In this document: in pieces, positions 40,232-48,793 of the stretch
Position numbering within the stretch: position 1 is the stretch's first letter
Layout: every line of letters starts with the position of its first letter
Origin: Candidatus Saccharimonadota bacterium
GTDB taxonomy: Bacteria; Patescibacteriota; Saccharimonadia; Saccharimonadales; Saccharimonadaceae
Assembly (NCBI GenBank): GCA_017513185.1
Contig: JAFXGL010000004.1
Span: 1-64,000 of the forward strand
DNA: 64,000 nt
Direction: 5' to 3'
The notes under the pieces: generated by a model
The model's input: only the letters and a program-made list of their open reading frames with translations
Told to the model about the DNA's origin: nothing
Databases searched by the model: none
Made by a program: the position numbers and the translations under genes

Positions 40232-40298
40232 GGGCTTTTGCCCAGCAACCGAATAGCGGTTATGCCTTTATTATAGCACAAACGGAATAAAAAGTCAA
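40232..40298 (-). promoter_or_regulatory. Promoter and double-hairpin leader of the 135-aa gene
   Basis: TTGACT (40293-40298), 17 bp, TATAAT (40270-40275). Leader hairpins AACCG/CGGTT (40247-40261) and GGGC-TTTT-GCCC (40232-40243). Confidence 0.75.
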
Positions 40299-40304
40299 GG
40301 GAAG

Positions 40305-40327
40305 AAAAACGCCCCGCGGGGCGGGGC
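40305..40327 (-). terminator. Terminator of the 66-aa gene
   Basis: GCCCCGC/GCGGGGC hairpin with a T-run on the minus strand. Confidence 0.75.
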
Positions 40328-40343
40328 GAAGGTTAGATAATGG

Positions 40344-40544
40344 CTATCGGTATTTGTTGGCGAGGCTTTCAAAGATGCCGATGACTTCATGTCCGCAAAG
40401 GAATGTAATAGGAGAAAAGAATTTACAATAGTTGTATTCAGGATTCAGAGACAGATAGATAAGCCAGTATGTTATGAGATAGAAAACCATCCACGCAATG
40501 CGACTAATAATCCAATATAACCAGTATCGAAAAGAACTTTTCAT
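40344..40544 (-). CDS. Hypothetical small membrane protein (66 aa)
   Basis: One or two hydrophobic segments rich in W, Y and I (SSFRYWLYWIISRIAWMVFY and a second near residue 40). No family recognised. The start MKSSFRY was chosen because GAGGAGGGG sits 5 nt before it; the frame extends five codons further upstream. Its promoter lies in the 3' end of the preceding gene. Confidence 0.65.
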   Translation of the reverse strand: MKSSFRYWLYWIISRIAWMVFYLITYWLIYLSLNPEYNYCKFFSPITFLCGHEVIGIFESLANKYR

Positions 40545-40574
40545 AGCGCCCCTCCTCACATAAGATATATTTTT

Positions 40575-40603
40575 ATTATACCATAAAATACTTATTTTTG
40601 CAA
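40575..40603 (-). promoter_or_regulatory. Promoter of the 66-aa gene
   Basis: TTGCAA (40598-40603), 17 bp, TATAAT (40575-40580). The 32-bp block is identical to that at 41501-41529 except for two bases. Confidence 0.8.
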
Positions 40604-40807
40604 GAGGGCAATGACGGAGATGATTTGTGCCAAGACGTAGATTAGAGCGCAGATGAGGAGAAAAATGAAGAAGGGGCGGGCTTTTGGTTTGGTTTTGTTC
40701 CAGCCCCAGATGTTACCGGTGACGACGTCGGAAGAGTTTGGCATTTCTAGGTCGAAGATTTGGATTTTTTCGCCGGTCTCTGGGTCGATTTCTTCGCGGA
40801 TTTTCAT
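40592..40807 (-). CDS. Small tail-anchored membrane protein (71 aa)
   Basis: A hydrophilic N-terminal part (about 1-43, REEIDPETGEKIQIFDLEMP) is followed by a C-terminal membrane helix (about 45-67). No family recognised. The -10 TATGAT (40814-40819, extended TGT) is 6 nt from the ATG with no ribosome site, so the transcript looks leaderless. Confidence 0.65.
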   Translation of the reverse strand: MKIREEIDPETGEKIQIFDLEMPNSSDVVTGNIWGWNKTKPKARPFFIFLLICALIYVLAQIISVIALLQK

Positions 40808-40843
40808 GAGAAAATCATAACATATTTAACAGGTTTAGGCAAG

Positions 40844-40869
40844 AAAACGCCCCGCTTTTGGGGCGGGGC
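40844..40869 (-). terminator. Terminator of the 188-aa gene
   Basis: GCCCCGC/GCGGGGC hairpin with a T-run on the minus strand. Confidence 0.8.
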
Positions 40870-40883
40870 GAGATGGTAATGGG

Positions 40884-41450
40884 TTATATGGTGATTTCGA
40901 TTGGATTGGCGCCGAGAATATCGCTAGGATCTTCGGAAATGTTTCGGAGCTCTTTGGGCACTTTAGCGTCAACCGCGACTGCGGCTATTTGGGAGACTCT
41001 GTGACGAATGTAGCCGTAGAAAAGCTCGTAATTTTTACAAGTTTTTTCGATGGCTTCATCAAGCTCGGGACCGATTACCGTTTTGGCGATTAGATTGCGA
41101 TATTCCGTGTCTTTTATTACTCTTTCGAAATCAAAATGGAATTTAATCAAGAAGAGTGGGTTGTTATCTTTGTCTAAAAATGGTGCGCCGTCAGAATCTG
41201 CGAACATGAGAGCGAACCAAGGGTCAGGGTCGTACTGGTTGTTTTCTTCGTCGAAATAAGTGTTTTCCTTCCAACTGGTTTTAAGGTCTAGGTAAGAGAG
41301 TAAATCTCCGTATTTTGTATAGACTAGGCTGCTAAGGATATTCATCTGGAATTCTTCGCCCATGTCCCAATTAGGATCTCCTTCGTAGTTTTTATCGTCG
41401 GTGAGAAAGGCGTGCACTATTTGGTCAAACCGAGAATAATCGATATTCAT
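40884..41450 (-). CDS. Hypothetical protein (188 aa)
   Basis: No family recognised. It is probably cytosolic, acidic, with many aromatic residues (for example NQYDPDPWFALMFADSDGAP and IKFHFDFERV). No membrane helix is seen. It has a consensus promoter shared at its -35 with the divergent 64-aa gene, a TTGAG/CTCAA leader hairpin (41480-41493) and an AGGGGGT ribosome site. Confidence 0.72.
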   Translation of the reverse strand: MNIDYSRFDQIVHAFLTDDKNYEGDPNWDMGEEFQMNILSSLVYTKYGDLLSYLDLKTSWKENTYFDEENNQYDPDPWFALMFADSDGAPFLDKDNNPLFLIKFHFDFERVIKDTEYRNLIAKTVIGPELDEAIEKTCKNYELFYGYIRHRVSQIAAVAVDAKVPKELRNISEDPSDILGANPIEITI

Positions 41451-41500
41451 GATATAACCCCCTGTTGTAAAATATTACTTTGAGATGACTCAACGGTTTT

Positions 41501-41551
41501 ATTATACCACAAAATGCTTATTTTTGCAAGGGGCGGGTGAGGTGGTATAAT
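41501..41551. promoter_or_regulatory. Divergent promoters sharing one -35 hexamer (188-aa / 64-aa genes)
   Basis: TTGCAA at 41524-41529 is self-complementary. It is 17 bp from TATAAT at 41501-41506 (minus) and 16 bp from TATAAT at 41546-41551 (plus). Both -10s carry a TGG extension. Confidence 0.8.
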
Positions 41552-41582
41552 GAGAGTACGAACGAGCAAGGGGGTGAAAAAA

Positions 41583-41777
41583 ATGGCAAAGTTCGTGAAG
41601 CACTTTATGTTTTGGACGATAACGATAGTCGTGGTGACGCTTGCGGTAATGACAGGCATAAACTCGATACGAGATGGTTCTTCTGCGAATGCGATTGTAG
41701 ATGGAGTTTTAGTAATCGTCCTGATTGCGACGGCGTATTTTGTATTTTGCGAGATTGTGAAGGATGAGAAAAATTAA
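41583..41777 (+). CDS. Hypothetical small membrane protein (64 aa)
   Basis: Two hydrophobic segments (about 8-27 and 37-56) linked by a short polar loop, a hairpin-like membrane protein. No family recognised. The start MAKFVKHF follows GGGGGTG by about 7 nt. It has a promoter with consensus -35 and -10 and a strong terminator. Confidence 0.68.
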   Translation: MAKFVKHFMFWTITIVVVTLAVMTGINSIRDGSSANAIVDGVLVIVLIATAYFVFCEIVKDEKN

Positions 41778-41802
41778 GGTGAAAAGAAGCCAAGCTGTCG
41801 TT

Positions 41803-41828
41803 CCCCGCTTTTAGAGCGGGGATTTTTA
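41803..41828 (+). terminator. Terminator of the 64-aa gene
   Basis: CCCCGCT/AGCGGGG hairpin followed by a T5 run. Confidence 0.85.
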
Positions 41829-41858
41829 ATGGCTGGGAAGGAGGTGTGTTTTGGCGTT

Positions 41859-41892
41859 AAAAAGCCCCGCGAGGCGCTGGGCCTTGCGGGGC
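41859..41892 (-). terminator. Terminator of the 164-aa gene
   Basis: A 12-bp stem GCCCCGCGAGGC/GCCTTGCGGGGC with one mismatch and a T-run on the minus strand. Confidence 0.8.
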
Positions 41893-41910
41893 GGGGTTGG
41901 GGGAATGGGA

Positions 41911-42405
41911 TTACTTGATAATGAAGTGTAGTACGGTGGTGCCGATGTCGAGGTCGAGGCCGTCAGTGATGGCGGTGAATTCATAATCGCCAGCCGGCAG
42001 GTCGCCGGGGACAGCGATGTAGAAGAGGACTTCGACATTGTCGTTTTCCAGGGTGTTGGTCTCTACTACTTCGACCCAGTCGTTAAGCCTGGGGTCGTCC
42101 AGCAGGTGAAGGTCAGCTTCATCTATCGTAAAAACGGTGGAGTCGATGACGGTTTCGCCGGCTTGGCCGGTAGCAGGAATGCGTTTCGGTAAGAGAACCG
42201 AGTAATTGAATTCCGTGCCGCGGGTGACGGTGAAGTGGTAGGTGGTGGCGGTGTCGCTGATGCTGACGCTGGTCGGCTCGATGCCGGGCATACCTTCGGC
42301 GGTGGCGCCATTGGCTGTCAGGACCAAGATTAAGATGACCAGGGGCAAGCATATGGTAGCGTAGAGGATGAGGAACGTTCTGGACATAGAAAACGGCTTT
42401 TTCAT
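41911..42405 (-). CDS. Hypothetical secreted or anchored protein (164 aa)
   Basis: A signal-anchor (about 6-31, SRTFLILYATICLPLVILIL) precedes an extracytoplasmic domain of predicted beta strands, with YHFTVTRGTEFNYSVLLP early and DYEFTAITDGLDLDI near the end, an immunoglobulin-like pattern. No family recognised. The start was set at MKKPFSMS after a GGGAGGG ribosome site; the frame continues 17 codons upstream into the leader hairpin. Confidence 0.7.
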   Translation of the reverse strand: MKKPFSMSRTFLILYATICLPLVILILVLTANGATAEGMPGIEPTSVSISDTATTYHFTVTRGTEFNYSVLLPKRIPATGQAGETVIDSTVFTIDEADLHLLDDPRLNDWVEVVETNTLENDNVEVLFYIAVPGDLPAGDYEFTAITDGLDLDIGTTVLHFIIK

Positions 42406-42436
42406 GGTGGTAACCCTCCCTATTAATATACATGGT

Positions 42437-42496
42437 GATTGCCTGTTTGCAATCAACTCATGTCTCCATTATAGCATAAGCTTGATAAAATGTCAA
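42437..42496 (-). promoter_or_regulatory. Promoter and leader hairpin of the 164-aa gene
   Basis: Perfect TTGACA (42491-42496), 17 bp, perfect TATAAT (42468-42473) with TGC extension. Leader hairpin GATTGC/GCAATC at 42437-42454. Confidence 0.85.
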
Positions 42497-42509
42497 TAGT
42501 GTGGCGAAA

Positions 42510-44339
42510 TTAGGCTTGAGCAGGGGTGGATTTTTGGAGGACGGCGCAGTTGGCTTTGAGCCGTGCGAGGAAGGCGGCTTGGGCGGCGGGGTAGTTGGCG
42601 TTGTCGCCTTTCCAGGCTTCGAGGGCGGGACCTTGGAGGGCGCGGGCGTAGGAGAAGGTGATGGGCCAGGGGAAGGGGCCGTGGTTTTCGACTTCTTGAA
42701 GGTTGGCGGTGGCTTGCTCTGGGGTTTGGCCGCCAGAGAGGAAGACGACGCCAGCAAGGCCTTCGGGGACGAATTTTCTTAAAGTCTTGGCAGTCCAGGA
42801 GCCGACTTCTTTGGCGGTGGACTGAGTTTGATATTGTTTGCCGGCGATGACCATGTTGCATTTTAGGATGGTGGCTGCGAGGTCGACCTCTTGACGGGCG
42901 AGCTCGGCGAAGAGTTCTTTTAAGATGATGCCGGTGATGGCGGCGGAGTGTTCGATGGGGTAGTCGCCGTCGAAGACGACTTCGGGCTCGACGATGGGGA
43001 CGATGCTAGCTTCTTGGCATTTTTTGGCGTAGGAAGCCAAGATTTCTACGTTTTTATAGACGGTGTTTTTGGTGGGAGTGGTGGGAGTGATTTCAAAGGC
43101 GGCGCGCCATTTGGCGAAGCGGAGGCCTAAGTCGAAATATTCTTCTAGCCGTTCGTCAAGGCCAGCAAGGCCGAGGGTGTATTTTTCTTGGGAGCCGGGC
43201 ATGTTGGCGAGGCCTTTGTCGACCTTGATGCCGGGGATGATGCCTTTTGATGTGAGGTATTTGACGAAATCGCGGCCGTCGTCGGCGGTCTGGCGGGCGG
43301 TCTCGTCGAAGAGGATGACGCCGTTGACGTATTTTTCTAGATCTGGTGTGGTGAAGAAGAGGTTGCGGTAGTCGCGACGGTGCTGGTAATCGTCGGGAAT
43401 GTTCATGTTCTCGAACTTTTTGTGAATGGAGCCGCCGGACTCGTCGGCGGCGAGGATGCCTTTGCCGTTTCCTACTAGTTGTTTAGCCATTTGGCGAAGG
43501 TTGACGGCGCTTTCTTTGGTCTCTAGAACGAGAGTTTCGAGCTCGTCTTTTGAGAGCGTGCGGTCGAGTTTCATGTTTTCGATGTTTAGTTTGGCCATGA
43601 GTAGTGAATCCTCCTCGGATTTATGGTTTAATAGACCGCCCAAAACAGAGGCGGCGGCGATAGAGTAGACGGTGAGATGGGTGTAAAATTCGGTTTTGTC
43701 GAGCCTGCCTAGCTTGACTTTGTGGTGCTGTAGGCGAAGTTCCTGTTCGGAGAATTGACAAAGCTTGCCCTTGATGGCTCTATTAGGGAGAGGTTGGTCG
43801 GTGAAGATGATTTTGGCTCGTGACAGGAGCGGCGTGGCAAAGCCGGGGAGGCGTTTGGGGGCGTAGAAGGCGAGGCTGAGAGTGGGGTGAGCGTCTAGGA
43901 GCTGGATGAGCTGGTCGACGATGGTTTTGTCTAAAGTGGCGGAGCGGTCGACAAAGAGCCACTGAGTGTCTTTTTCTAGAGTTTTGGCGGTGAAGGTGGT
44001 GGGGTGTTTGAGGCTGGGGGTGAGGTAGGAGATTTGACTGCCGGCGGCGAGGATGTAGCGGTAGTTGGTGGTTTTGAAGTCGCAAGTGTAGAGGTCGGCG
44101 TCTTGAGCGAGGGGTTGGCCGGAGATTTCGGCGGGGAGGCCGAAGTTTCTCAAGACTTCGAGGGTGACGACGGCGCCGGAGTAGATGCTGGCGCGGTTGA
44201 AGAACTGATGCGTGGAGCCGTCGAAGCCGAGGTTGAGCCATTTGGTGCCGTCGGAGCCTTCCTCGAAAGGTTCACGGTGTTCGTCGAGCTTGAGATAAAT
44301 ATCCTTCAAGACATTGCCAATAATGAGAATCTTGCTCAT
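42510..44339 (-). CDS. Degenerate PfkB-like domain fused to class I fructose-bisphosphate aldolase
   Basis: 609 aa. Residues about 1-270 follow the PfkB sugar-kinase fold (KILIIGNVLKDIYLKL, SGAVVTLEVLRNFGLPAEISG-like segment), but the catalytic GAGD motif is missing; the matching position reads YSIAAASVLGGLL. Residues about 285-609 are a class I aldolase with GKGILAADESGGSIHKKFE, FAKWRAAFEI (K-x-R pair), IVEPEV and the Schiff-base lysine in TILKCNMV. The C-terminal part should cleave fructose-1,6-bisphosphate to triose phosphates. The N-terminal part may bind sugar phosphate or serve assembly. The transcript looks leaderless. Aldolase part firm, kinase-like part by pattern. Confidence 0.85.
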   Translation of the reverse strand: MSKILIIGNVLKDIYLKLDEHREPFEEGSDGTKWLNLGFDGSTHQFFNRASIYSGAVVTLEVLRNFGLPAEISGQPLAQDADLYTCDFKTTNYRYILAAGSQISYLTPSLKHPTTFTAKTLEKDTQWLFVDRSATLDKTIVDQLIQLLDAHPTLSLAFYAPKRLPGFATPLLSRAKIIFTDQPLPNRAIKGKLCQFSEQELRLQHHKVKLGRLDKTEFYTHLTVYSIAAASVLGGLLNHKSEEDSLLMAKLNIENMKLDRTLSKDELETLVLETKESAVNLRQMAKQLVGNGKGILAADESGGSIHKKFENMNIPDDYQHRRDYRNLFFTTPDLEKYVNGVILFDETARQTADDGRDFVKYLTSKGIIPGIKVDKGLANMPGSQEKYTLGLAGLDERLEEYFDLGLRFAKWRAAFEITPTTPTKNTVYKNVEILASYAKKCQEASIVPIVEPEVVFDGDYPIEHSAAITGIILKELFAELARQEVDLAATILKCNMVIAGKQYQTQSTAKEVGSWTAKTLRKFVPEGLAGVVFLSGGQTPEQATANLQEVENHGPFPWPITFSYARALQGPALEAWKGDNANYPAAQAAFLARLKANCAVLQKSTPAQA

Positions 44340-44345
44340 GCTATC

Positions 44346-44351
44346 ATTATA
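44346..44351 (-). promoter_or_regulatory. -10 element of the aldolase fusion gene (leaderless)
   Basis: Extended -10 TGCTATAAT with 6 nt to the ATG. No ribosome site is present. Confidence 0.7.
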
Positions 44352-44355
44352 GCAT

Positions 44356-44528
44356 AAAAAGCTTAAATAGAATTTTACTCAACGGGAACTTTTTCGCAAT
44401 CGTCAAAAATACCTTAATAGCCTATTTCCTGCGCCCTATGACGAGCAAGTGCTCGGAAATGGTATCAAGGTATTTTTTACTGTTGGAAAAAGTTCTTTAT
44501 TGTTTCGTAAAATCTATTTAAGCTTTTT
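44356..44528. repeat. 173-bp imperfect palindrome (element E)
   Basis: Outer arms 44356-44378 and 44507-44528 are complementary over 22-23 bp with a one-base gap. Further paired segments lie inward: AACTTTTTC/GAAAAAGTT, AAAAATACCTT/AAGGTATTTTT, ATTTCC/GGAAAT and GAGCA/TGCTC. It fills the space between bL25 and the aldolase gene and includes the bL25 stop codon. It may be the bL25 transcript's 3' structure or a remnant of a miniature inverted-repeat element. Confidence 0.8.
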
Positions 44529-45210
44529 CTTCGGTAGAATCAGATTCCTCGGCAGGCTTTTCGCCGTTATCAGACGGGACGTCGGCGGCGGAGACTTCGC
44601 CAGCCTCGGCAGCGGCCTTGTCGGCAGCTTCACGAGCTTCGGCTTCGGCGACAGCGTCGTAGACGTTGGCGATGACGGTCTCTGGGTCGAGCTCTTTGTC
44701 GGCGAGTTCAACACCCTGCGGGAGGATGAGGTCGCGGATGAAGATTTTGTCTTCGACAGTGGCGAGCTTTGATGCGTCGACGGCGAGCTCCTTCGGGAGG
44801 TCGGCCGGTTTAGCTTTAACGTCGATTTCTTCCATCACTTGGTCGAGGGTGAGGTGAGCCTTGGAGGCGTCGCTACCATCGAAGCCGGTGAGGATGATTG
44901 GCGTGGTGGCCTCAACGAGCTTGTTCGCAGAGACGGCTTGGAAAGAGACGGCGATGATGCGGCGAGAGACCGGGTCGAGCTGGACGCTCTTGACGATAGC
45001 CATGGTCTTTTTGTCGTCAACCGTGAGGTCAATCGGGCTGTGGTAGCCGGCGAGTTTTAGGACCTTTTCGGTGTCGTTGTAGGGGGATTTGGCGAGGATT
45101 TCGGACTTGCCGCCATAGATAACAGACGGGATGAGGCCGTCTTCGCGGAGGGCGAGGGCCTTTTTGCCGGTTTCAGTGCGGACAGTCAAAGTTAAATTGT
45201 AATCGGACAT
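44518..45210 (-). CDS. rplY: 50S ribosomal protein bL25, CTC/TL5 form
   Basis: 230 aa. The N-terminal 5S-RNA-binding domain (about 1-92, LTVRTETGKKALALREDGLIPSVIYGG split across the start) is followed by the CTC C-terminal beta domain (about 95-190, LPKELAVDASKL, GVELADKELDPETVIANV). An acidic alanine-rich tail of about 40 residues ends the protein. It binds 5S rRNA in the large subunit. Ribosome site AAGGAG. The last codons fall inside the 173-bp palindrome. Confidence 0.94.
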   Translation of the reverse strand: MSDYNLTLTVRTETGKKALALREDGLIPSVIYGGKSEILAKSPYNDTEKVLKLAGYHSPIDLTVDDKKTMAIVKSVQLDPVSRRIIAVSFQAVSANKLVEATTPIILTGFDGSDASKAHLTLDQVMEEIDVKAKPADLPKELAVDASKLATVEDKIFIRDLILPQGVELADKELDPETVIANVYDAVAEAEAREAADKAAAEAGEVSAADVPSDNGEKPAEESDSTEEKA

Positions 45211-45265
45211 GTTTGCTCCTTAAATGATTGTAATATATTATAACGCATAAGGTGGATTTTAGCAA

Positions 45266-45303
45266 GAAAAAGCCCCGCAGGGCTTTTAAAGCGAAGGCGG
45301 GGC
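45266..45303 (-). terminator. Terminator of the 171-aa gene
   Basis: GCCCCGC/GCGGGGC stem, with an inner GGGCTTTT segment, and a T-run on the minus strand. Confidence 0.75.
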
Positions 45304-45307
45304 GGAG

Positions 45308-45823
45308 TTAGAGGCGAATGCGTTGGAGTTCGTATCCCATGCCGCCGGGTGGCGTGATGAAGACTTTATCCTTGGTAATTGGAATGGTCCAACCGGCACG
45401 AGCCTGGGTAGTGGCGGCAACGACGAGCTTGACTTTAAGAGTAAAGTCGGTGGTGCTGATGTTGTCGTATGGGATGGTTTCGGTGAAGATTTGTTCCACG
45501 CGCACGCCGTGACGGGGACGAACACCGGGGTCGGTCAGGATGGGTTTGTCGTAAATATGTTCATGGCGAATCGCCATGGCGGCGCCGTAGAAGATGACCT
45601 CGGAGATTTTCCAGCTGGGGAGCCGGTTGTTCCGGAGCTTCTGGAAGGTGTTCTGATCCAGACCGAATTTGACGCGGAGAATCTGGTCGTAAGAGTTTTC
45701 TTGCGGAGGGATAAAATCCGAAAGGGTTTTGTCGGGGTTCATAAAGAAAAGTTCGAGGTAGTGACCAGGCTCGGCGGTGATGCGATATTGTTCGTCGTTA
45801 TGAGAAAAGGCGTGAGATTCCAT
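45308..45823 (-). CDS. Hypothetical protein (171 aa)
   Basis: No family recognised. Predicted soluble and cytosolic, mixed alpha/beta, with a segment ILRVKFGLDQNTFQKLRNNRLPSW that resembles a helix-turn-helix of the XRE type (QNTFQKLRNNR), so a small DNA-binding function is possible but unproven. It has an individual promoter and a leader hairpin. Confidence 0.7.
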   Translation of the reverse strand: MESHAFSHNDEQYRITAEPGHYLELFFMNPDKTLSDFIPPQENSYDQILRVKFGLDQNTFQKLRNNRLPSWKISEVIFYGAAMAIRHEHIYDKPILTDPGVRPRHGVRVEQIFTETIPYDNISTTDFTLKVKLVVAATTQARAGWTIPITKDKVFITPPGGMGYELQRIRL

Positions 45824-45847
45824 AGAATCACCTCTTGGTAAGATACT

Positions 45848-45900
45848 CTAGTCGAAGGACTAGGCATTACTATTATAGCATATTTATAAGTATTTTGCAA
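45848..45900 (-). promoter_or_regulatory. Promoter and leader hairpin of the 171-aa gene
   Basis: TTGCAA (45895-45900), 17 bp, TATAAT (45872-45877) with TGC extension. Leader hairpin CTAGTC/GACTAG at 45848-45863. The -35 lies within the 3' end of uvrA. Confidence 0.8.
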
Positions 45901-48754
45901 GAAACTCGCCTGTGGGAGTGGCTTTGTCCTTGGCAAGTTGCTCTGGTGTGCCTTCGGCGACGACTTGGCCGCCGCCCTGACCGCCTTCGGGTCCCATGTC
46001 GATAATCCAGTCAGCGGATTTGATGACGTGGAGGTTGTGTTCAATGATAATCATGCTATTGCCGCCAGCGACGAGTTTGCCCAAGATGTCGAGGAGGCGT
46101 TTGACGTCGTCGGTATGGAGACCGGTGGTGGGCTCGTCGAGAATGTAGAGGGTCCTGCCGGTACTTCTTCGTGACAGTTCGGTGGCGAGCTTGATACGTT
46201 GGGCTTCACCGCCGGAGAAAGTGGTAGCGGGCTGACCGAGCTTAATATAGCCAAGGCCGACTTCTTGGAGGGTTTTGAGTTTATTATAAATGGCCGGGAT
46301 GTTTTTGAAAAAGTCGCAGGCTTCGTCGATAGTCATCTCAAGAACTTCGGAGATGTCTTTGCCTTTGTACTTGATTTCTAGGGCTTCGCGGTTGTAGCGG
46401 CGGCCATGACAAGTGGGGCAGGTGACGTAAACGTCGGGAAGGAAGTGCATTTCTATCTTGTTGACGCCATCACCTTGACAGGCTTCGCAGCGGCCACCTT
46501 TGACGTTAAAGGAGAAACGACCAGATTTGTAGCCGCGAACTTCGGCCTCGGGCTGGGCGGCGTAGAGGTCGCGGATGGCGGTAAAGACGCCGGTGTAGGT
46601 GGCGGGGTTGCTGCGGGGAGTGCGGCCGATGGGGCTTTGGTCGACGATGACGACTTTATCGAGGTTTTCGATGCCGTCGATGCGGTCGTGGAGGCCGGGG
46701 ACGGTCTGGGCGTGGTTGAGTCGAGCTTGGAGCTCTTTGGCGAGGATTTCGTTGACAAGGGTGGATTTGCCGGAGCCGGAGACGCCGGAGACGACGGTCA
46801 TGACGCCAAGCGGGAATTTGACGGTGAGGTTTTTGAGGTTGTTTTCCCTAGCGCCGATGACGGTGAGGTATTTGTCTTTTTTGGGTTTGCGACGGGTTTT
46901 GGGTGTATCGATTTTGAGTTCGCCGGAAAGATATTTCCCTGTGATGGAGTTTTTATTTTGTTTGATTTCTTCAGGGGTGCCAGCGGCGACGAGTCTACCA
47001 CCATTGGCGCCGGCTCTCGGGCCAATGTCGATGATGTAGTCGGATTGTAGCATGGTGTCTTCATCGTGTTCGACGACGAGAACGGTGTTTTTGAGGTCTC
47101 GCAGGTGCTTTAGGGTGGCGATGAGCTTGTCGTTGTCGCACTGATGAAGGCCGATAGATGGCTCGTCGAGGACGTAGAGGACACCTTGGAGGCCAGAGCC
47201 GATTTGGGTGGCGAGACGGATGCGTTGGGCTTCGCCGCCACTTAGAGTATTGGCGGCTCGGCCGAGTTCGAGGTAGCCGAGGCCAACGTCTTGCATAAAC
47301 TGGACGCGTTCTTTGATTTCTTTAAGAATTGGGTCGGCGATGAGGTGCTCGGCCTCGGTAAATTTGAGGTCTTGGCTTAAGACTTTTAGGGTTTGGTCGA
47401 CGTCGAGGCTGCACATATCGACGATATTGAGGTCATGGATGGTGACGGCGAGGACGGCGGGCTTTAATCTGGCGCCGTGGCAAGTCTGACACTCGCGGAC
47501 ACGCATAAAACGTTCGATGTCGTGTTTGACAAATTCGGAGACGTCGGGGTTATTATACCTTCTTTCTAGGTTGGGGATGACGCCTTCGTAGGTGGTCTCA
47601 TAGACGGTGCCGGCGGCAAACTTGCCGGACCCGGAGACGGTGACTTTGTATTTGTCGGGGCCGGTGCCGTAGAGGATTTTGCCGATGTCTTCGGGTTTTA
47701 AGTCGCGAATCGGGACGTGAATGGAAAAGCCGTGCTTCTCGCCGACGGAGGCAAGGCGCTTGAGCCAATAAGAATCGTAGCTGATGCGGTTAAAGGGGCG
47801 AATGCCACCTTCGGCAATGGTGAGATTGGGATTTAGTACGAGCTTGGGGTCGATTTCCATGCGGATGCCTAGGCCCGTACAGGTAGGGCAGGCGCCTTCG
47901 GGGGCGTTGAAGGAGAAGAGGCGTGGTTCTAGCTCGGGGATGAGCTCGTCAGGGTGGAGCGGACAGGCGTAACGTTGGGAGAAGGTGATGATTTCTCCGG
48001 CGTTGATGTTTTTGTCTTCGACGCTGGTGGAATTGTCAGAGATTTTGAGAAGTTTAATGATTCCCTGACCAAGTTCTAGGGCTTGCTCGATAGAGCCGGA
48101 GATGCGAGTCTCAATGTCGGGGCTTAAAATGAAGCGGTCGACGACGAGTTCGATGTCGTGGCGCTCTTGCTTTTCTAGTTCGGGAAATTCGTCGAGGGCG
48201 TAGACGATGCCATCTACGCGGACGCGGGAGAAGCCTTTTTGGGTGTATTGTTCGGGAATATGCTGGAATTCGCCTTTTTTCTGTTGGACGATGGGGGCGA
48301 GGAGCATGAGCTTAGCACCCAGGGGGAGTTTCATAACTTCGGTGACGATGTCTTCGACACTGCGACGCGAGACCTCACGGTGACAGATGGGGCAGTGAGG
48401 GGTGCCGACGCGAGCGAAGAGGAGACGGAGGTAGTCGTAAACCTCGGTGACGGTGGCGACGGTACTTCTGGGGTTTCTACTGGTGGACTTTTGGTCGATG
48501 GAGATGGCGGGACTTAAACCCGTAATAGAATCGACATCGGGCTTGTCCATGACGCCAAGGAACATGCGGGCGTAGGAGGAGAGAGATTCGACGTAGCGAC
48601 GTTGCCCTTCGGCATAGATGGTATCAAAAGCGAGGCTGCTCTTGCCGGAGCCAGAGAGACCGGTAATTACCACCAGCTTGTCACGTGGGATGTCCACGTC
48701 GATGTTTTTGAGGTTGTGCTGGCGCGCACCGCGGATTTTGATATAATTATCCAT
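45884..48754 (-). CDS. uvrA: Excinuclease ABC subunit A
   Basis: 956 aa, full length. It has two ABC ATPase modules: Walker [13 protein letters not shown] (about 32-43) and [13 protein letters not shown] in the C-terminal half, with both signature motifs ([12 protein letters not shown] and [12 protein letters not shown]). The zinc-binding cysteines are kept ([21 protein letters not shown]). With UvrB it finds bulky DNA lesions and starts nucleotide excision repair. The promoter (TTGCAA-17-TATAAT at 48765-48793) lies inside the 3' end of sbcB, leaving a leader of only a few nt. Confidence 0.98.
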   Translation of the reverse strand: MDNYIKIRGARQHNLKNIDVDIPRDKLVVITGLSGSGKSSLAFDTIYAEGQRRYVESLSSYARMFLGVMDKPDVDSITGLSPAISIDQKSTSRNPRSTVATVTEVYDYLRLLFARVGTPHCPICHREVSRRSVEDIVTEVMKLPLGAKLMLLAPIVQQKKGEFQHIPEQYTQKGFSRVRVDGIVYALDEFPELEKQERHDIELVVDRFILSPDIETRISGSIEQALELGQGIIKLLKISDNSTSVEDKNINAGEIITFSQRYACPLHPDELIPELEPRLFSFNAPEGACPTCTGLGIRMEIDPKLVLNPNLTIAEGGIRPFNRISYDSYWLKRLASVGEKHGFSIHVPIRDLKPEDIGKILYGTGPDKYKVTVSGSGKFAAGTVYETTYEGVIPNLERRYNNPDVSEFVKHDIERFMRVRECQTCHGARLKPAVLAVTIHDLNIVDMCSLDVDQTLKVLSQDLKFTEAEHLIADPILKEIKERVQFMQDVGLGYLELGRAANTLSGGEAQRIRLATQIGSGLQGVLYVLDEPSIGLHQCDNDKLIATLKHLRDLKNTVLVVEHDEDTMLQSDYIIDIGPRAGANGGRLVAAGTPEEIKQNKNSITGKYLSGELKIDTPKTRRKPKKDKYLTVIGARENNLKNLTVKFPLGVMTVVSGVSGSGKSTLVNEILAKELQARLNHAQTVPGLHDRIDGIENLDKVVIVDQSPIGRTPRSNPATYTGVFTAIRDLYAAQPEAEVRGYKSGRFSFNVKGGRCEACQGDGVNKIEMHFLPDVYVTCPTCHGRRYNREALEIKYKGKDISEVLEMTIDEACDFFKNIPAIYNKLKTLQEVGLGYIKLGQPATTFSGGEAQRIKLATELSRRSTGRTLYILDEPTTGLHTDDVKRLLDILGKLVAGGNSMIIIEHNLHVIKSADWIIDMGPEGGQGGGQVVAEGTPEQLAKDKATPTGEFLAKYL

Positions 48755-48764
48755 AAACTAAACA

Positions 48765-48793
48765 ATTATACACTAATAATCCGTTTCTTGCAA
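48765..48793 (-). promoter_or_regulatory. uvrA promoter within the end of sbcB
   Basis: TTGCAA (48788-48793), 17 bp, TATAAT (48765-48770). The start of transcription falls about 3-4 nt before the ATG. Confidence 0.75.
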
